Assembly (NCBI GenBank): GCA_902623255.1
Contig: CACNSY010000001.1
Location: 81,463 to 145,462, forward strand
Direction of reading: 5' to 3'
Origin: an uncultured Alphaproteobacteria bacterium
GTDB lineage: Bacteria; Pseudomonadota; Alphaproteobacteria; HIMB59; GCA-002718135
Length of the DNA: 64,000 nucleotides
Position 1 is the stretch's first letter. The number at the start of each line of letters is the position of its first letter. The notes under the pieces were generated by a model. That model was not told the origin of the DNA. It saw only the letters and a list, made by a program, of their open reading frames with translations, and searched no databases. This document shows, piece after piece, positions 26,370-36,459 of the stretch. The translations under genes were made by a program, and so were the position numbers.

Positions 26370-27332
26370 TTATAAATAAACATCCGTATAAAGTTCGCTG
26401 TCCTTTGGAAAAGGACTGTTGGTTGCAAATTCAGCTGCATTTTTTATTTCTTCTAAAGTATCTTTATTAATTTTTTCAATTTCATCATTAGTTGCAATTT
26501 TTTTCTTTAATATTTCTGTTTTAACTATTTCAATAGGATCGGTTTGCTTATAATTATCTAATTCTTCTTTCGTTCTATATTTTGCAGGATCTGACATTGA
26601 ATGTCCTCTATATCGATATGTTTGTACTTCAATAATATAAGGCCCATTCCCTTCTCTGACATACTTACCTGCTTTATCTGCTGCTTCTATAACAGAGAAC
26701 ACATTCATCCCATCTACCTTCTCACCAGGAATACCAAATGCTTCCCCTCTTTTATATAAGTCTAAACCGGCCGCCGCTCTATCTACAGATGTGCCCATTC
26801 CATATTTATTATTTTCAATAATGTATAAAACGGGAAGCTTCCATAAAGCAGCTAGATTAAAAGCTTCAAAAACTTGTCCGTTGTTCATCGCTCCATCACC
26901 AATATATGTTCTGCATATATTTTTTTCTCCATTATATTTATGCGTGAATGCTATACCTGTTCCTATTGGTACTTGAGCTCCTACGATACCATGACCACCA
27001 TAAAAATTATTTTCTTTGGAGAACATATGCATTGAACCACCCTTACCAGCAGAATAACCATCTTCCCTACCAGTCAATTCTGCCATAATACGTTTTGGAT
27101 CCAATCCTCTAGCAATCATATGGCCATGATCTCTGTAAGTTGTTACAACTGAGTCATTCTTATCAATTGTCATTAAAATACCAACAACAACAGCTTCTTG
27201 GCCAATATACAAATGACAAAAACCACCTATTTTACCCATTCCGTAAAGTTGAGCTGCTCTTTCCTCAAATCTTCTAATTTTGAGCATAAAAGAATACATT
27301 TTAATGTAATCGGCTTTTTGAAGTTTCTTCAT
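26370..27332 (-). CDS. pdhA: Pyruvate dehydrogenase E1 alpha subunit
   Basis: ThDP-dependent E1 alpha chain (320 aa); decarboxylates pyruvate and acetylates E2 lipoate. The ThDP/Mg motif is GDGAMNNGQVFEAFNLAALW, ending in IENNKYGMGTS; the phosphorylation-loop-like RYRGHSMSDPAKYR and the N-terminal YRDHGHMIARG are also present. It heads the pdhA-pdhB-pdhC-lipA-coq10 run. A strong promoter-like sequence lies immediately upstream (27346-27372), giving a very short leader. Confidence 0.97.
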   Translation of the reverse strand: MKKLQKADYIKMYSFMLKIRRFEERAAQLYGMGKIGGFCHLYIGQEAVVVGILMTIDKNDSVVTTYRDHGHMIARGLDPKRIMAELTGREDGYSAGKGGSMHMFSKENNFYGGHGIVGAQVPIGTGIAFTHKYNGEKNICRTYIGDGAMNNGQVFEAFNLAALWKLPVLYIIENNKYGMGTSVDRAAAGLDLYKRGEAFGIPGEKVDGMNVFSVIEAADKAGKYVREGNGPYIIEVQTYRYRGHSMSDPAKYRTKEELDNYKQTDPIEIVKTEILKKKIATNDEIEKINKDTLEEIKNAAEFATNSPFPKDSELYTDVYL

Positions 27333-27345
27333 ATGATAATCTTTA

Positions 27346-27372
27346 ATTATAATTAGGGTGATTTTTTGTCAA
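27346..27372 (-). promoter_or_regulatory. Candidate sigma70 promoter for pdhA
   Basis: Read on the minus strand, TTGACA (27372-27367) and TATAAT (27351-27346) are both perfect consensus hexamers, 15 bases apart, slightly less than the ideal 17. The expected start of transcription is near 27339, only about 7 bases before the pdhA ATG at 27332, so the transcript may be almost leaderless. This is the most consensus-like promoter I noticed among the gaps I examined, but AT-rich DNA gives TATAAT by chance. Confidence 0.5.
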
Positions 27373-27382
27373 ATAAATCAAT

Positions 27383-27694
27383 CTATTCTATAATTATAAC
27401 TGTTTCGTTTTCTGAAGTAAATCCTGTAACTTTCCTAAATGTCTCATCTAAATAGTCCAAATCTATAGTATTTGGTTGTAATCTTTTAATTCTATCTAGG
27501 TAAAATTCATTTTCTTTTTTTAAAGACATATATTTTTCATTGTATTGAGCATTAAGATTTTTAAGAGTGAAATATTTAAGCAATCCCCTCTCACCATTTA
27601 CAAGAAAATACAGAAGATACACAAATAGAAAAAAAGTAAACAAAAAGGATAAATAGAAATAAAATTTATTTTTTAAAACTAAAGATTTATTCAT
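27383..27694 (-). CDS. ftsB: FtsB/DivIC-family septum protein
   Basis: Small bitopic membrane protein (103 aa): short cytoplasmic N-terminus, one hydrophobic segment at about 11-32 (FYFYLSFLFTFFLFVYLLYFL), then GERGLLKYFTLKNLNAQYNEKY and a coiled-coil-like region ending in YLDETFRKVTGFTSENE. The GxRGLL segment and the E-x-x-A/F-R-x-x-x-G-F-x-x-x-x-E tail are family features. It acts in the divisome with FtsL and FtsQ. Its place between eno and pdhA is conserved in alphaproteobacteria. Confidence 0.9.
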   Translation of the reverse strand: MNKSLVLKNKFYFYLSFLFTFFLFVYLLYFLVNGERGLLKYFTLKNLNAQYNEKYMSLKKENEFYLDRIKRLQPNTIDLDYLDETFRKVTGFTSENETVIIIE

Positions 27695-27733
27695 TTATTA
27701 TACAAATAGCATATTTACGATCGAAACTGTCAA

Positions 27734-29014
27734 TTATTTAATATTTAAGATAGATGATCCAGCATAATTTGCTTTACCTTGTAATACTTCTTCAATTCTT
27801 AATAATTGATTATATTTTGCTGTTCTATCTGTTCTAGATAATGATCCTGTTTTAATTTGACCTGCTGAAACACCGACTGATAAATCAGCAATCGTCGTAT
27901 CCTCAGTCTCACCAGAACGATGTGAAATTATAGTAGTGAAATTATTTTCTTTTGCTAATTTAATCGACTCCAAAGTTTCTTTTAGAGTACCTATTTGATT
28001 TACTTTGACTAAAATAGAATTACCCGCACCCTCAAAAATACCTTTTTGTAATCTTTTTTTATTTGTAACAAATAAATCGTCGCCAACTAATTGAACTTTT
28101 TTTCCTATTGTTGATGTTAAATTAGACCAACCATCCCAATCATCTTCCGCCATTCCATCTTCAATAGAATAAATTGGATAAGCATTTACCAATTTCTCTA
28201 AATATTTTATCATCTCATCAGAGGACAAAACAATTTTTTCTCCCTGTAAATCATATTTATTATTTTTGTAAAATTCAGTTGATGCAACATCAAGTGAAAG
28301 ATAAATATCTTTTCCAGGTTTAAAACCTGCGTCTTCTACTGATTTCAAAACAGTTTCTATGACTTCACTAGAACTATTTATATTAGGGGCAAATCCACCT
28401 TCATCACCAACATTTGTATTTAAGCCTTTTGATTTTAAAAGTGACTTTAATGAATGAAATATTTCGCAACCATATTGAAGTGCTTCTGAAAAATTATTTG
28501 CACCTATAGGAGCAACCATAAATTCTTGAATATCAACGTCGTTATCTGCATGTGATCCTCCATTAATAATGTTCATCATTGGAACTGGAAGACTCATTGT
28601 ATGTTCTTTCCCAAGAAAAGAATACAATTCATGACCTTCAGAAGAAGCTAAACATTTTGCAAAAGCTAAACTTGCAGCAAGGGTTGCATTAGCACCTAAG
28701 TTAGATTTATTTTCCGTACCATCAAGTTCTAATAAAAAATTGTCAAAAGAAGAAATATTATCAAATGATTTTCCAACTAGTTCATTAGAAATTGTATCAT
28801 TGATATTACCTACTGCCTTCAGAACTCCTTTACCTTTGTATTTGGATTTATCATTATCTCGTAATTCTAGAGCCTCATGCACTCCAGTAGAAGCTCCACT
28901 TGGAACCGCAGCTCTACCAAAGTTAGAATTTTCAAACTCTATATCGCATTCAACAGTCGGATTTCCACGACTATCTATTATTTGTCTTGCTTTTATATTC
29001 GTTATTTTAGGCAT
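27734..29014 (-). CDS. eno: Enolase
   Basis: Converts 2-phosphoglycerate to phosphoenolpyruvate (426 aa). Visible landmarks: [13 protein letters not shown], the mobile loop [33 protein letters not shown], metal Asp in SLDVAS and [26 protein letters not shown], catalytic Lys in LVKVNQIGT and [10 protein letters not shown]. It overlaps kdsA by 8 bases and precedes ftsB. Together with tpiA, pyruvate dehydrogenase and citrate synthase it links lower glycolysis to the TCA cycle in this window. Confidence 0.98.
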   Translation of the reverse strand: MPKITNIKARQIIDSRGNPTVECDIEFENSNFGRAAVPSGASTGVHEALELRDNDKSKYKGKGVLKAVGNINDTISNELVGKSFDNISSFDNFLLELDGTENKSNLGANATLAASLAFAKCLASSEGHELYSFLGKEHTMSLPVPMMNIINGGSHADNDVDIQEFMVAPIGANNFSEALQYGCEIFHSLKSLLKSKGLNTNVGDEGGFAPNINSSSEVIETVLKSVEDAGFKPGKDIYLSLDVASTEFYKNNKYDLQGEKIVLSSDEMIKYLEKLVNAYPIYSIEDGMAEDDWDGWSNLTSTIGKKVQLVGDDLFVTNKKRLQKGIFEGAGNSILVKVNQIGTLKETLESIKLAKENNFTTIISHRSGETEDTTIADLSVGVSAGQIKTGSLSRTDRTAKYNQLLRIEEVLQGKANYAGSSILNIK

Positions 29015-29837
29015 TATTTTTGGCTATATCATCAAATTGCTTAAGTTGAATTAATAAATTTTTTAACTTCTTAATATTAATCATGTTTGGTCCATCACTA
29101 GGAGCATTATCTGGATCATTATGTGTTTCTAAAAATAAACCAGCTACACCAATAGATATAGCAGCTTTACATAAAGAAGGGATATGTTCTCTTTGACCGC
29201 CACTTTTATCGCCCATTCCTCCTGGTTGTTGAACAGAATGAGTTGCATCAAAAATTACAGGATATTCATATTTTTTCATAATATCTATACCTTTAAAATC
29301 ATTTACAAGCGTATTGTAACCAAAAGTTGTTCCCCTTTCAGTTATCATGATGTTTTTATTATTTGTAGTTTCTATCTTTGTAAAAATATTTTTAACATCA
29401 GTTGGTGATAAAAATTGACCTTTTTTAACATTAATAATTTTATTTGTTCTGCCTGCAGCTAGTAATAAATCTGTTTGACGACATAGAAACGCAGGAATTT
29501 GGATAATATCGATAATACTATCTTGTTTTAATTGATTACATTGGTCCTCATTATGGACATCAGTTATTATTGGTAAATTAAAGTTAGTTTTAATTTTTTC
29601 AAAGATTTTTAATGCGTCATTGAGCTTAATACCTCTATCGCTATTAATACTTGATCGATTAGCCTTATCAAAACTAGATTTAAAAATTAAATTAATTCCA
29701 ACATCATCGCACATGTTATTTAGTTCTTCTGCAATCATCAATGAGTGACTTTCATTTTCTATTACACATGGGCCTGCAATTAAAACAAATGGAGAATTAT
29801 TAGAGATAGAAAAATTTTTTAAACTGATATTAATCAT
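29007..29837 (-). CDS. kdsA: 3-deoxy-D-manno-octulosonate 8-phosphate synthase
   Basis: Condenses PEP with arabinose-5-phosphate to give KDO-8-phosphate for the lipopolysaccharide core (276 aa). Motifs: [78 protein letters not shown] and [18 protein letters not shown]. It overlaps pyrG upstream by 8 bases and eno downstream by 8 bases, forming the pyrG-kdsA-eno cluster common in proteobacteria. Retention implies that this cell makes lipid A with KDO, in line with the lpx genes further on. Confidence 0.97.
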   Translation of the reverse strand: MINISLKNFSISNNSPFVLIAGPCVIENESHSLMIAEELNNMCDDVGINLIFKSSFDKANRSSINSDRGIKLNDALKIFEKIKTNFNLPIITDVHNEDQCNQLKQDSIIDIIQIPAFLCRQTDLLLAAGRTNKIINVKKGQFLSPTDVKNIFTKIETTNNKNIMITERGTTFGYNTLVNDFKGIDIMKKYEYPVIFDATHSVQQPGGMGDKSGGQREHIPSLCKAAISIGVAGLFLETHNDPDNAPSDGPNMINIKKLKNLLIQLKQFDDIAKNNA

Positions 29838-31443
29838 TAATTGTAGCCTTTATAAATGATACGAAAAGAGGATGAGGATCTAATGGTCTTGATTTTAACT
29901 CTGGATGAAATTGAACTCCTATAAACCATTTATGTTTTTTACTCTCAAGTACTTCAGGTAATAATCCATCTGGTGACATACCACTGAAATAATAACCTTT
30001 GTTTTCAAATTTTGATAGAAATTTCTGATTTACTTCATATCTATGTCTGTGTCTCTCGCTAATTACTTTATTTTTATATATGGAAAAGATTTTTGAATTT
30101 TTTTTCAAAACAGCTTTGTATGCCCCAAGACGCATTGTTCCACCCTTGTCACTATTTTTATCTCTTTTTTCGATCTTATTTTTATTTAACCATTCTGTCA
30201 TTAACCCCACAACTGATTTAGTAGTTTTCTTAAATTCTGAAGAATGGGCATTTTTAATTTTTAGTACATTTTGTGCTATTTCAATAACAGCTAACTGCAT
30301 TCCAAGACAAATTCCAAAAAAAGGAATATTGTTTTCTCTCGCATATTTGATGGCATTAATTTTTCCATTAATACCACGAATACCAAAACCACCCGGAATT
30401 AGAATTCCATCACAACCTTTTAATTTTTTCATTAAACTAATGTTGTTTTCTTTTTCAGAATTAATCCATTTAATATCTACATCAGCATAATTTTCTATTC
30501 CTCCATGAACCAATGCTTCATTGAGTGATTTATAACTATCTTTAAGATTTGTGTATTTCCCTACTACTGCAATTTTTACTATATGTTTTCTTTTTTTAAT
30601 TTTTTTTTGAAGATCGATCCAAGGCTTTAAATTTAGTTTATGATTTTTTGGTTTATAACCCAATTGTTTAAGGAGAGCTTCATCCAAACCATATTTAGAA
30701 TATAATGAAGGTACTTCATAAATTGATTTAGCATTCAATGCAGGAATTACCGACTCTTTTTTAACATTACAAAATAAAGATATTTTAGAAATTGAATCAT
30801 TATCTATTGGTTGTTCAGATCTACACATAATTATATCTGGTTGAATACCAGCATTGAGAAGTTCTTTAACTGAATGTTGAGTAGGTTTCGTTTTTAACTC
30901 ACCTGCTGAACTTAAATATGGAATATAAGTCATATGAATTAATGCTGATGAAATATTTTTATCATTTCTAATTTGTCTTATTGCTTCTAAAAAAGGTAGG
31001 GATTCAATATCTCCAACTGTTCCCCCTATTTCATAAATTGCAATATCTTCATTTTTTAAATCACTATTAATAAATGATTTTATTTCATTGGTAACATGAG
31101 GAATTACCTGAATTGTAGAACCAAGGTAATCTCCCTTTCTTTCTTTTAGGAGAACATTGGAATAAATCTTACCTGACGATACGCTATCTGATTGTTTAGC
31201 AGATTGATTTGTGAATCTTTCGTAATGACCTAGATCTAAATCTGTTTCTGCACCATCATCAGTAACATAAACTTCTCCATGTTGATATGGACTCATTGTT
31301 CCTGGATCCACATTTAAATAAGGATCTAACTTTCTTATCCTTACTTTGAATTTTCTACTTTTTAGAAGAGTTGCTAGAGAGGCTGAAGCTATACCTTTTC
31401 CAAGAGAAGACGCTACACCGCCCGTAATAAAAACAAAATGCAT
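29830..31443 (-). CDS. pyrG: CTP synthase
   Basis: Amidates UTP to CTP (537 aa). The N-terminal synthetase domain has the P-loop-like GGVASSLGKGIASASLA and the KLDPYLNVDPGTMSPYQHGE stretch; the C-terminal class I glutamine amidotransferase domain has the Cys nucleophile in FFGICLGMQLAV and the His-x-Glu pair in VQFHPELKSRP. A short inverted repeat overlaps the start codon region, but it has no clear role. It lies downstream of secG in the conserved tpiA-secG-pyrG-kdsA-eno order. Confidence 0.98.
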   Translation of the reverse strand: MHFVFITGGVASSLGKGIASASLATLLKSRKFKVRIRKLDPYLNVDPGTMSPYQHGEVYVTDDGAETDLDLGHYERFTNQSAKQSDSVSSGKIYSNVLLKERKGDYLGSTIQVIPHVTNEIKSFINSDLKNEDIAIYEIGGTVGDIESLPFLEAIRQIRNDKNISSALIHMTYIPYLSSAGELKTKPTQHSVKELLNAGIQPDIIMCRSEQPIDNDSISKISLFCNVKKESVIPALNAKSIYEVPSLYSKYGLDEALLKQLGYKPKNHKLNLKPWIDLQKKIKKRKHIVKIAVVGKYTNLKDSYKSLNEALVHGGIENYADVDIKWINSEKENNISLMKKLKGCDGILIPGGFGIRGINGKINAIKYARENNIPFFGICLGMQLAVIEIAQNVLKIKNAHSSEFKKTTKSVVGLMTEWLNKNKIEKRDKNSDKGGTMRLGAYKAVLKKNSKIFSIYKNKVISERHRHRYEVNQKFLSKFENKGYYFSGMSPDGLLPEVLESKKHKWFIGVQFHPELKSRPLDPHPLFVSFIKATIND

Positions 31444-31490
31444 TACGGAATACCGTGATACATAATAGATCTATTGATAGCAAGATATAA

Positions 31491-31796
31491 TTAATTATTT
31501 TCTGGGATAGATGGTTCTTCAGAAGTTTCTTCAGTATTAATTGTAGGGAGTGATTCTAAAACATTACGATCTGATCCAACTGAAGCAGTTATTGTTAGTA
31601 CAACACTCATAATCATAAACAAACCAGCAGTTATTGCAGTTAACCTAGATAGTAGGTTTGCAGTACCTCGAGCTGACATTAATCCAGTTGAAGTTCCACC
31701 ACCAAGACCTAAGCTGTCATTATCTGAACCTTGTAATAAAACTAATATAACTAAAGCAATTGCAAGTATTAGCTGAATTATAACCAGAGTTGTCAT
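31491..31796 (-). CDS. secG: Preprotein translocase subunit SecG
   Basis: Small two-helix subunit of the SecYEG channel (101 aa). The first hydrophobic segment (about 3-24) ends in LVLLQGSDNDSLGLGGG, the SecG hallmark, followed by LMSARGTANLLSRLTAITAGLFM leading into the second segment (about 48-70), and then an acidic tail. It lies between tpiA (32 bases upstream) and pyrG (47 bases downstream), its usual place. Confidence 0.95.
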   Translation of the reverse strand: MTTLVIIQLILAIALVILVLLQGSDNDSLGLGGGTSTGLMSARGTANLLSRLTAITAGLFMIMSVVLTITASVGSDRNVLESLPTINTEETSEEPSIPENN

Positions 31797-31828
31797 AATT
31801 TCGCTTTATATTAAATTGATTTTATTTA

Positions 31829-32548
31829 TCAAGAAATAATTGTATTGAATTCATCAACTTTTAATGAGGCTCCTCCAATTAAGCAGCCATCTACATGACT
31901 TAATCCAGTAATTTCTTTTGAATTCGCAGACTTAACAGAACCTCCATAAAGAACCTTAAAACTTTTAAATTTAGTATCAAAATTTTTAATTAATTCGTGT
32001 ACTTGATTTATCTCATCCAAAGTTGGTGTTAATCCTGTTCCTATTGCCCAAACTGGCTCATAAGCAATTAACGCATTTTCATGATTTGCTAAATTTGGAA
32101 CACCATCTTTAATTTGTGCAGATAAGATATCTTCTGTTAGGTTATTTTCTTTCTGCTCTAAGGTCTCACCTATACAGATTACTGGGATAATATTTTTATC
32201 AATAAGATTTGAGCTTTTAATATTTACATTATTATTTGTTTCGGCAAAGTATTGTCTTCTTTCAGAATGTCCAACTAAACAAAAATCAATATTATTATCT
32301 CTTAGCATTGCGGCAGATAATTCTCCTGTGTAGGCACCTTCTTTATAAGTGGAGACGTCTTGTGCGCCACAAAATAAGTTTTCATTATCTCCTTTGAGTG
32401 ATTTTAAGTAAATTGAAGGTGAACAAATGATCGTACAATTATTAGAATTAACTTTTAATTTTTCATAATAATCTTTTAAAAATGAGGAATTTCCATTTAA
32501 TTTCCAATTTGCTATAAAAATTGAGGAATATTTATCAAGATTTACCAT
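31829..32548 (-). CDS. tpiA: Triosephosphate isomerase
   Basis: Interconverts dihydroxyacetone phosphate and glyceraldehyde 3-phosphate (239 aa, slightly short of the usual about 250). The catalytic residues are visible: Lys16 in FIANWKLNG, His in LVGHSERRQYF and Glu in IAYEPVWAIGTG; the phosphate loop is VLYGGSVKSAN and LIGGASL. It is the first gene of the minus-strand run tpiA-secG-pyrG-kdsA-eno and is divergent from the ppiD-like gene. Confidence 0.97.
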   Translation of the reverse strand: MVNLDKYSSIFIANWKLNGNSSFLKDYYEKLKVNSNNCTIICSPSIYLKSLKGDNENLFCGAQDVSTYKEGAYTGELSAAMLRDNNIDFCLVGHSERRQYFAETNNNVNIKSSNLIDKNIIPVICIGETLEQKENNLTEDILSAQIKDGVPNLANHENALIAYEPVWAIGTGLTPTLDEINQVHELIKNFDTKFKSFKVLYGGSVKSANSKEITGLSHVDGCLIGGASLKVDEFNTIIS

Positions 32549-32597
32549 AATTAATTTTATTTATAGAAACTAATATTATAGAAGCAATAGAAATTTT
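32549..32597. promoter_or_regulatory. Divergent promoter region between tpiA and ppiD
   Basis: A 49-base A+T-only-looking gap. An overlapping TATTATA at 32574-32580 gives TATTAT on the plus strand (for ppiD, ATG at 32598) and TATAAT on the minus strand (for tpiA, ATG at 32548). No convincing -35 hexamers were found at the right distance. Function is inferred from the divergent layout. Confidence 0.35.
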
Positions 32598-34418
32598 ATG
32601 AGAGCTATTAGAAATTCTTGGATCGGTATAGGGTTAGCAATACTTTTTGCTGCAAGCTTATTCTTTTTTCGTGGCTCACAAAGATATTCTAATTTATTCA
32701 ATTCTGATAATTTTGTAGCGAATATCTCGGGCACACCAATTTCAACAACAAAATTTCTCAGATCAATGGATATGAACATTAATCAATTCTCTCAAATGAT
32801 TGGAAGTAAATTAACTGGTGATCAAATTAGGAGTTTTCAGGTTCATCAAATTGCACTTCAAAATTTAGTTAACAATGCAATTTTTGAAAATGAGTTTGAT
32901 AAAATAAATTTTATTTTAGATGACACAACAATTGCAAAAGAAACAAAAAAAAATTTTCCAGATCTATACATCAACAATAAGTTAGATGATGAAATGTTGA
33001 ATACTTTTTTAAGAAGACAGGGTTTAAAAATTGAAGATCTTGTAGATTTAATAAATTATGAAACTAGAGCTAATGTATTTGATAACCTTTTCTTTCAAAA
33101 AAATTATCCATTAAAATTGCAAATTAACTTAAATAAGTACGATAATCAGAGTAGAGAAATCGAGTTACTTAAGATACCTTATGAGGGAATTAAACTAGAA
33201 AACTACAACAAAGATCAAATTACAAAAGATAATAAAGAACTATTAGATTATTTTAATAATAATTCAGTTGCATACATGACGAAAGAAGAAAGAGATATTT
33301 CATATATATTAATCAATAAAAATGATTTTAGAGATAATTTTTCACCTTCAGAAAATAGTATTAAAGAATACTATAATAATAATAAAAAATTATTTCTTAA
33401 TCCAGAAGAGAGAAGCTTTAAACAATTTAATTTTAAATCAAAAGAAGAAGCAAATGAGTTTAAATTAAGTATTTCAGGAAAAACTAATCAAGAAATTATT
33501 AAATATGCAGAAGAAAATAATATTATTTTTAATGAATTTAAAAATGTTGATAGAAATAAAGTTTTAGAACAACTTGCAAATGCAATATTTGAATTAGACA
33601 AAGGAAGTGTATCAGATGTAGTCCAAACTACCTTGGCATATCATATAATTATATTGGATGAAATTTTCCTAGAAAAAGAATTAAAATTTGATGAAGTTAA
33701 GGATGAAATAAGCAATACATTAACTAATTTTGAATTAGATAATTTCTTCAATGAATTAAAATTAAGTCTAGACCAACAAATACTTGATGGATTTTCAATT
33801 ACTGAAATAGCAGATCAAAATAATCTTAAATTAATTAATAAGAAAAAAATTATAAACAATACTAACGAAGATGACCCTACTTTAAGTAACGTAATTTCAT
33901 TTTCTTTTACACAAAATAAAGATTTTGTTAGTGATTTAGTTGACATTGATAATGATACTTCTTTTATTGTAAACATTGATGACATATATCCATCAAAAAT
34001 AGATAGTATCGATAATATATTTGACAGTGTTTTAAATGATTTTATATTTACAAAAAAAACTGAACAGGCAGAAAATATTTTTGAAAAAAGTAAAGAAATT
34101 TTCACAAATATAAGTAAATTTTATGCAACTAATTCAGAAAATTTAACTTTATCTTTAAGTGATAATAATGAATTACCAGTATCTTTTAAACAAAAGATTT
34201 TTGAAACTGATATTGATAAAGTAGCTTTTGGATCAGATGAAAATGCTATTTATTTTGCTAATATTAAAAGTATAAAGATGCCTAAAGAAGGTGAAAATAC
34301 TTCAAATATTAATTTAATAAGTGATTTGAAAACAGCATTTGGTAGTGAGATTATTAAGACAAAAGAAATTTCGTTCAATGATGAACTGATAAATGGTCTT
34401 TTATCTCAGTATAAATGA
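32598..34418 (+). CDS. ppiD: PpiD/SurA-type periplasmic folding protein
   Basis: Membrane-anchored chaperone with a parvulin-like domain (606 aa). One N-terminal transmembrane segment (about 9-24, GIGLAILFAASLFFF) is followed by a SurA-N-like helical domain with the VANISGTPISTTKFL opening. A weak parvulin-type region lies about 225-350 (ending SDVVQTTLAYHIIILDEI), and a long C-terminal part follows. Key isomerase residues are hard to see, so activity may be chaperone only. It assists folding of exported and outer-membrane proteins. In alphaproteobacteria this gene heads the trpEGDC cluster, as here; its stop overlaps trpE by 4 bases. Confidence 0.87.
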   Translation: MRAIRNSWIGIGLAILFAASLFFFRGSQRYSNLFNSDNFVANISGTPISTTKFLRSMDMNINQFSQMIGSKLTGDQIRSFQVHQIALQNLVNNAIFENEFDKINFILDDTTIAKETKKNFPDLYINNKLDDEMLNTFLRRQGLKIEDLVDLINYETRANVFDNLFFQKNYPLKLQINLNKYDNQSREIELLKIPYEGIKLENYNKDQITKDNKELLDYFNNNSVAYMTKEERDISYILINKNDFRDNFSPSENSIKEYYNNNKKLFLNPEERSFKQFNFKSKEEANEFKLSISGKTNQEIIKYAEENNIIFNEFKNVDRNKVLEQLANAIFELDKGSVSDVVQTTLAYHIIILDEIFLEKELKFDEVKDEISNTLTNFELDNFFNELKLSLDQQILDGFSITEIADQNNLKLINKKKIINNTNEDDPTLSNVISFSFTQNKDFVSDLVDIDNDTSFIVNIDDIYPSKIDSIDNIFDSVLNDFIFTKKTEQAENIFEKSKEIFTNISKFYATNSENLTLSLSDNNELPVSFKQKIFETDIDKVAFGSDENAIYFANIKSIKMPKEGENTSNINLISDLKTAFGSEIIKTKEISFNDELINGLLSQYK

Positions 34419-35893
34419 GTCTAGAAAAAAAAAATTTTATAAGTCAATATAAAAAAGGCTTACCTCAGATATTAAAAAAAAATCTTATTGCTGATATTGA
34501 AACACCATTTTCATCATTATTAAAAATTAGTAAATCGGAAAAATATTCCTTCCTATTAGAGTCAGTAGAGGGTGGAAGTAAAAGAGGACGTTACTCATTA
34601 CTTGGTTGTGATCCAGATTTAATTTGGACAGTTGAGAAAGGTAAGGCAAAAATAAGATATTTGGATCATAATTTTGATTATAAACTAGATCAAAAGCCAA
34701 TTTATAGTCTTAAAGAACTTGTAAAAATTTCAAAATTTAAAAATAATGAAATTGAGGTTCCTTTCCCAACACTAGTTGGGTATCTAGGATATCCAATGAT
34801 TCAATATATTGAAAAAATTAAACTAAGTAATAAGGACAATATAAAAATACCCGATGCAATTTTAATCAGACCAAAAATTGTCGCAGTTTTTGATAATATT
34901 AAAGATATTATTTCCCTTATGACAGTTACGTATCCAAGTAAAAAAATCTCAGCAGAAAAAGCCTATAGAAAAAATAAATTACTTATTGATAAAACAATTA
35001 AAAAGTTAGAAAAAAGTATTTTAAAACCTGCGCAAAAGAAAAATAAAAAATCTAAATTAAAATTTAAATCAAATTTCAAGAAAGAACAATTTTATAAAAT
35101 TGTAAATAAAGCAAAAGAATATATTAAAAATGGAGATATCTTCCAAGTTGTGCCTTCACAGAGATTTGAAACAAAATATAATTTAAAGGCAGTCAATCTT
35201 TATAGATCGTTAAGACGACTAAATCCATCTCCTTATCTTGTAAATCTTAACTTCGATAAAATTGGCCTTGTTGCTTCTAGTCCAGAATTAATGGTTCAAT
35301 TAAGAAATAAAAAAGTTACAATAAGACCAATTGCTGGAACAAGAAAAAGAGGAAAGAATGCCTCTGAAGACCTTTATTTATCTAATGACTTACTGAATGA
35401 CAAAAAAGAACTCGCAGAACACTTAATGCTTTTAGATTTAGGAAGGAACGATGTTGGTCGCGTTGCAAAAAAAGGAACAGTGAATGTTACTGAAAAGATG
35501 ATTATAGAATACTACTCTCATGTAATGCATATTGTTTCAAACGTTGAGGGAAAAATAGATAATAATTTAGATGCTCTAGATGCTTTAATGGCTGGATTTC
35601 CAGCAGGTACAGTTTCTGGTGCACCAAAAATAAGAGCGATGGAAATCATAGAGGAGCTTGAAAATTTAAATAGAAGTTTTTATGCTGGTTGTATGGGTTA
35701 TTTTGATTCTAATGGAGATATGGATACTTGTATTAGTTTGAGGACTGGGCTTGTAAAAGATAATAAATTATACATTCAGGCTGGTGCTGGAATAGTTTAT
35801 GACTCAGTCCCAAAAAATGAACATCAAGAAATTTTGAACAAAGCTGGTGCTTTAATGGCAGCTGCAGAGGATTCATACAAATTCGATATATGA
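34415..35893 (+). CDS. trpE: Anthranilate synthase component I
   Basis: Chorismate-binding subunit that makes anthranilate with ammonia from TrpG (492 aa). Feedback region: FLLESVEGGSKRGRYSLLG (the LLES-like Trp site). Catalytic core: GDIFQVVPSQRFE, SPSPYLVNL, RPIAGTRKRG, LLDLGRNDVGRV, HIVSNVEGK, FPAGTVSGAPKIRAMEII and QAGAGIVYDS. All appear intact. The start overlaps ppiD by an ATGA junction and trpG begins at another ATGA, so there is no leader peptide or attenuator in front of trpE; regulation would have to act on the upstream promoter or by feedback. Confidence 0.98.
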   Translation: MSLEKKNFISQYKKGLPQILKKNLIADIETPFSSLLKISKSEKYSFLLESVEGGSKRGRYSLLGCDPDLIWTVEKGKAKIRYLDHNFDYKLDQKPIYSLKELVKISKFKNNEIEVPFPTLVGYLGYPMIQYIEKIKLSNKDNIKIPDAILIRPKIVAVFDNIKDIISLMTVTYPSKKISAEKAYRKNKLLIDKTIKKLEKSILKPAQKKNKKSKLKFKSNFKKEQFYKIVNKAKEYIKNGDIFQVVPSQRFETKYNLKAVNLYRSLRRLNPSPYLVNLNFDKIGLVASSPELMVQLRNKKVTIRPIAGTRKRGKNASEDLYLSNDLLNDKKELAEHLMLLDLGRNDVGRVAKKGTVNVTEKMIIEYYSHVMHIVSNVEGKIDNNLDALDALMAGFPAGTVSGAPKIRAMEIIEELENLNRSFYAGCMGYFDSNGDMDTCISLRTGLVKDNKLYIQAGAGIVYDSVPKNEHQEILNKAGALMAAAEDSYKFDI

Positions 35894-36459
35894 TATTACT
35901 GATAGATAATTATGATAGTTTTACTTACAATGTAAAACACTACTTATTGGATTTAAATCAGAAGGTTGTTGTTTTTAGAAATGACAAAATTTCTATAAAT
36001 AAAATTCGTAAATTAAAACCTAAATCAATAGTTATTTCACCAGGTCCGTGCACACCAAATGAAGCTGGAATAAGTCTTAATATCGTTGCAGAATTATCAA
36101 AACAATTTCCTATACTTGGCATTTGTTTAGGACATCAAACTATTGGTCAAGCTTTTGGAGGTAAAATCATTAAATGCAAAGAAATCATGCACGGAAAAGT
36201 TGATACAATTAATCACTTTGGACACTCTATATTTAAAAATGTAGAAAGAAAATTTAAAGCAACTAGATATCACTCTCTTATAATTGATAAAAGAAATATG
36301 CCTAAAGATTTTTTAATTACCGCTGAAACAAATAATAAGATTATAATGGGTATTGCACATAAAAAATTACCAATATTTGGACTACAATTTCATCCAGAAA
36401 GTATAGGTACTGATATGGGTAAAATTATTTTAAAAAACTTTTTAAACTTAGCAAAATAA
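35890..36459 (+). CDS. trpG: Anthranilate synthase component II (glutamine amidotransferase)
   Basis: Class I amidotransferase that feeds ammonia to TrpE (189 aa). Opening ILLIDNYDSFTYNV, oxyanion PGPCTPNEAG, nucleophile Cys in LGICLGHQTIGQAFGG, and the His/Glu pair in GLQFHPESIGT are all present. It is not fused to TrpD or TrpE. It overlaps trpE by 4 bases and trpD by 1 base. The motif could also serve PabB (folate) as in other bacteria, since no separate pabA is seen here. Confidence 0.97.
   Translation: MILLIDNYDSFTYNVKHYLLDLNQKVVVFRNDKISINKIRKLKPKSIVISPGPCTPNEAGISLNIVAELSKQFPILGICLGHQTIGQAFGGKIIKCKEIMHGKVDTINHFGHSIFKNVERKFKATRYHSLIIDKRNMPKDFLITAETNNKIIMGIAHKKLPIFGLQFHPESIGTDMGKIILKNFLNLAK

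Noticed and set aside
31440..31460. Short inverted repeat (ACGG/CCGT) next to the pyrG start codon
   Set aside because: The stem is only about 6 pairs with a mismatch and no U-run; in such AT-rich DNA it may be chance, and there is no sign of a riboswitch.
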